Shown here in pieces: positions 6,029 through 7,468 of a stretch of 7,468 nucleotides of DNA. Below the pieces are notes generated by a model. That model saw only the letters and a program-made list of their open reading frames with translations, ran no database searches and was not told the origin of the DNA. Source of the DNA: an uncultured Bacteroidales bacterium (GTDB lineage: Bacteria > Bacteroidota > Bacteroidia > Bacteroidales > Bacteroidaceae); contig CACZRQ010000276.1 in assembly GCA_902783615.1 (NCBI GenBank), forward strand, positions 1 through 7,468, written 5' to 3'. Both the position numbers and the translations under genes were made by a program. Numbering within the stretch: the first letter of the stretch is position 1; every line of letters begins with the position of its first letter.

Positions 6029-7194
6029 AGAAGATATTGTTATTAGGATCGGGTGAACTGGGCAAGGAGTTCACTATCGCTGCCAAGCGCTTGGGGCAGC
6101 ATGTGGTGGCTTGCGATGCATACGCTGGAGCACCTGCCATGCAGGTGGCCGACGAGTTTGAGGTGTTCAGCATGCTGGATGGCGAGGCACTGCAAAGGGT
6201 GGTGGAGAAGCATCAGCCCGATATCATTGTGCCTGAGATTGAGGCTATTCGCACCGAGCGTCTGTTCGATTTCGAGAAGCAGGGCATTCAGGTAGTGCCC
6301 AGTGCTCGTGCGGTGAACTACACCATGAACCGCAAGGCCATACGCGACTTGGCTGCCAAGGAGTTGGGCGTGAAGACGGCCAACTACCGCTATGCCAAGA
6401 ATTTGGAAGAACTGAAGGAGGCGACGGCTGTGATTGGTTTCCCATGTGTCATCAAGCCGCTGATGTCATCATCTGGTCATGGTCAGTCGGTGGTGAAGCG
6501 TCCTGAAGATTTGGAGCAGGCTTGGAAAGAAGCCAGCGAAGGAGCTCGTGGCGATATCAAGGAAGTGATTGTGGAACAGTTCATTCACTTCGACTATGAG
6601 ATTACGCTGCTCACCGTTACCCAGCAGTTTGGCCGTCCTACACTGTTCTGCGCACCCATCGGACATGTGCAGATCAGTGGCGACTACCGCGAGAGTTTCC
6701 AGCCCATGCCCATGAAGCCTGAACACTTGCAGGCCGCTCAGGAGATGGCTGCCAAGGTGACAGGCGCACTCACAGGTGCTGGCATCTGGGGCGTGGAGTT
6801 TTTCATCAGCAATAAAGATGGAGTGTATTTCTCCGAACTGTCGCCGCGTCCACATGATACAGGTATGGTCACATTGAGCGGATGTCAGAACTTCAGCGAG
6901 TTTGAATTGCATGCCCGCACGGTGTTGGGCTTGCCCATTCCTGGCATCAAGCAGTTGAAGAATGGGGCCAGTGCCGTGATTCTTTCGGAAATTGTGAAGC
7001 AGGCCGAACCCGATTATACAGGCATAGCTGATGCTTTGCAGGAGGATGACACCGACTTGCGCATTTTCGGCAAACCAATGGCCAGGGTGCACAGAAGAAT
7101 GGGAGTGATGTTGGCTACGGCTCCTTTGGGTACCGACCTCACACCGCTGCGCGACAAATGTAAACGTTTGGCATCAATGGTAAAGGTTTGCTAA
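6025..7194 (+). CDS. purT: Formate-dependent phosphoribosylglycinamide formyltransferase (GAR transformylase 2)
   Basis: PurT converts formate, ATP and glycinamide ribonucleotide to formyl-GAR in purine synthesis, replacing the folate-dependent PurN step. The 389 residues match the usual length (E. coli 392) and the ATP-grasp layout. GSGELGKE (8-15) carries the GAR-contacting E11-L12. K144 sits in VIKPLMSSSG, followed by the nucleotide loop SSGHGQ (149-154). FDYEITLL (189-196), GHVQISGDYRESFQP (213-227), the metal-binding E258 (GVEFF) and E271 (SELSPRPHDTGMVT, 270-283), and FGKP (348-351) follow. E. coli has K where this protein has H152 in the SSGKGQ loop. The ATG at 6025 overlaps the TGA that would end the full DUF4301 frame (ATGA), indicating an operon with translational coupling; the TAG at 5906 leaves a 116-nt untranslated gap instead. 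The protein otherwise looks complete and functional. Confidence 0.96.
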   Translation: MKKILLLGSGELGKEFTIAAKRLGQHVVACDAYAGAPAMQVADEFEVFSMLDGEALQRVVEKHQPDIIVPEIEAIRTERLFDFEKQGIQVVPSARAVNYTMNRKAIRDLAAKELGVKTANYRYAKNLEELKEATAVIGFPCVIKPLMSSSGHGQSVVKRPEDLEQAWKEASEGARGDIKEVIVEQFIHFDYEITLLTVTQQFGRPTLFCAPIGHVQISGDYRESFQPMPMKPEHLQAAQEMAAKVTGALTGAGIWGVEFFISNKDGVYFSELSPRPHDTGMVTLSGCQNFSEFELHARTVLGLPIPGIKQLKNGASAVILSEIVKQAEPDYTGIADALQEDDTDLRIFGKPMARVHRRMGVMLATAPLGTDLTPLRDKCKRLASMVKVC

Positions 7195-7220
7195 ATTTTT
7201 GTTATTTTTCTCTTCAATAA

Positions 7221-7252
7221 TTTGGAGATTTGAATAATAAGCACTACCTTAG
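7221..7252 (+). promoter_or_regulatory. Candidate promoter between purT and the YccF gene
   Basis: TTTG at 7221-7224 is followed after 20 bp by TACCTTAG at 7245-7252, one mismatch from TAnnTTTG. Transcription would start near 7258 and run through the hairpin at 7305-7332 before reaching the YccF ATG at 7361. It could drive that gene, or a short RNA of about 80 nt ending at the hairpin. Confidence 0.4.
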
Positions 7253-7304
7253 ATGCGAAAATTTAACTTTTAGTTGATTCATAGTAAAGCATGAAAATGT
7301 ACAG

Positions 7305-7338
7305 CGGCAACGGTCTGTGAAGACGGTTGCCGTTTTTT
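7305..7338 (+). terminator. Strong intrinsic terminator hairpin in the purT/YccF spacer
   Basis: CGGCAACGGTCT (7305-7316) and AGACGGTTGCCG (7321-7332) form a 12-bp stem with one G-G mismatch and a GTGA loop, followed immediately by six T (7333-7338). It lies 110 bp after the purT stop and 22 bp before the YccF start. It may end the DUF4301-purT transcript or, given the promoter candidate upstream, act as an attenuator in the YccF leader. Confidence 0.85.
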
Positions 7339-7360
7339 AACTTAATAATCATAGACTATT

Positions 7361-7468
7361 ATGAGACTGATAGGAAACATAATTTGGCTGTTATGTGGTG
7401 GTTTGGAAACTGCCGTCGAGTATTTCATGGCTGGTGTAGCACTTTGCATCACCATCATCTTCATCCCC
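7361..7468 (+). CDS. yccF: YccF-domain inner membrane protein, N-terminal part (cut by window edge)
   Basis: Thirty-six codons from ATG 7361 stay open to the window end. The peptide opens MRLIGNIIWLLCGGLETAVE and continues with a second hydrophobic stretch (GVALCITIIFIP, 25-36). The GNIIW...GG...A.EYF.AG..LC.TII.IP pattern matches the YccF (PF03733-type) domain, a small inner membrane module of unknown function usually present twice per protein. Annotation would need the missing 3' part. The start is preceded by AT-rich sequence without a Shine-Dalgarno, like the other genes here. The 22 bp between the terminator and the ATG are too short for a promoter, so transcription must come through the hairpin. 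Confidence 0.8.
   Translation, partial: MRLIGNIIWLLCGGLETAVEYFMAGVALCITIIFIP

Noticed and set aside
6469..7092. A 207-codon minus-strand frame inside purT
   Set aside because: It is a shadow of purT; the translation is rich in H, L and C and has no family resemblance.
7291..7320. Annotating the 9-codon ORF as a gene
   Set aside because: It is too short to support by itself, has no ribosome-binding signal and no repeated regulatory codons; it is kept only as part of the leader hypothesis.

Overview
The window looks like ordinary chromosome from a member of the Bacteroidales, most likely Prevotella/Segatella-like. The evidence is the protein families (a PurT-type GAR transformylase, a DUF4301 protein, a small DUF2582-like winged-helix protein, a RelA with a degraded hydrolase domain), the near absence of Shine-Dalgarno sequences, and several TAnnTTTG-type -7 elements in AT-rich spacers between genes of roughly even base composition. 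No mobile element, CRISPR array, tRNA, rRNA or defence island is visible.

Layout. Bases 2-262 (+) hold the C-terminal end of a membrane transporter, probably MFS, cut by the window edge. It converges on and overlaps by 11 bp a minus-strand pair running from 2833 to 252: a 738-residue RelA-like (p)ppGpp synthetase followed, through an ATGA overlap, by a 122-residue diacylglycerol/undecaprenol kinase. A 150-bp AT-rich divergent spacer separates relA from a 67-residue winged-helix protein (2984-3187, +). That gene converges on a minus-strand membrane-anchored metallophosphoesterase (4315-3215), with a shared hairpin between them. A second divergent spacer (4316-4498) carries a -7 promoter element for each flanking gene and two A8 tracts 21 bp apart. 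To its right lie a DUF4301 gene (4499-5908, +) and purT (6025-7194, +). After purT comes a 166-bp leader-like spacer with a promoter candidate and a strong terminator hairpin, then the first 36 codons of a YccF-family membrane protein at the right edge.

Main points of interest. (1) The DUF4301 frame is interrupted by one TAG at 5906-5908. The same frame then stays open for 39 protein-like codons and ends in an ATGA overlap with purT, so the gene looks like a 509-residue protein carrying a nonsense mutation, a sequencing error or a readthrough stop. (2) The DUF4301 protein has motifs resembling GT-A sugar nucleotidyltransferases of the UDP-sugar pyrophosphorylase type. (3) The only intergenic route into the YccF gene runs through a terminator hairpin, with a 9-codon ORF whose stop lies in the hairpin loop. 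(4) An 11-bp repeat overlaps both candidate -7 elements between relA and the winged-helix gene.

Functionally the genes are housekeeping and stress related: alarmone synthesis, lipid-carrier phosphorylation, a membrane phosphoesterase and formate-dependent purine synthesis. Apart from the relA-dgk and DUF4301-purT pairs, nothing shows that they act together, and I see no clear new multi-gene system.
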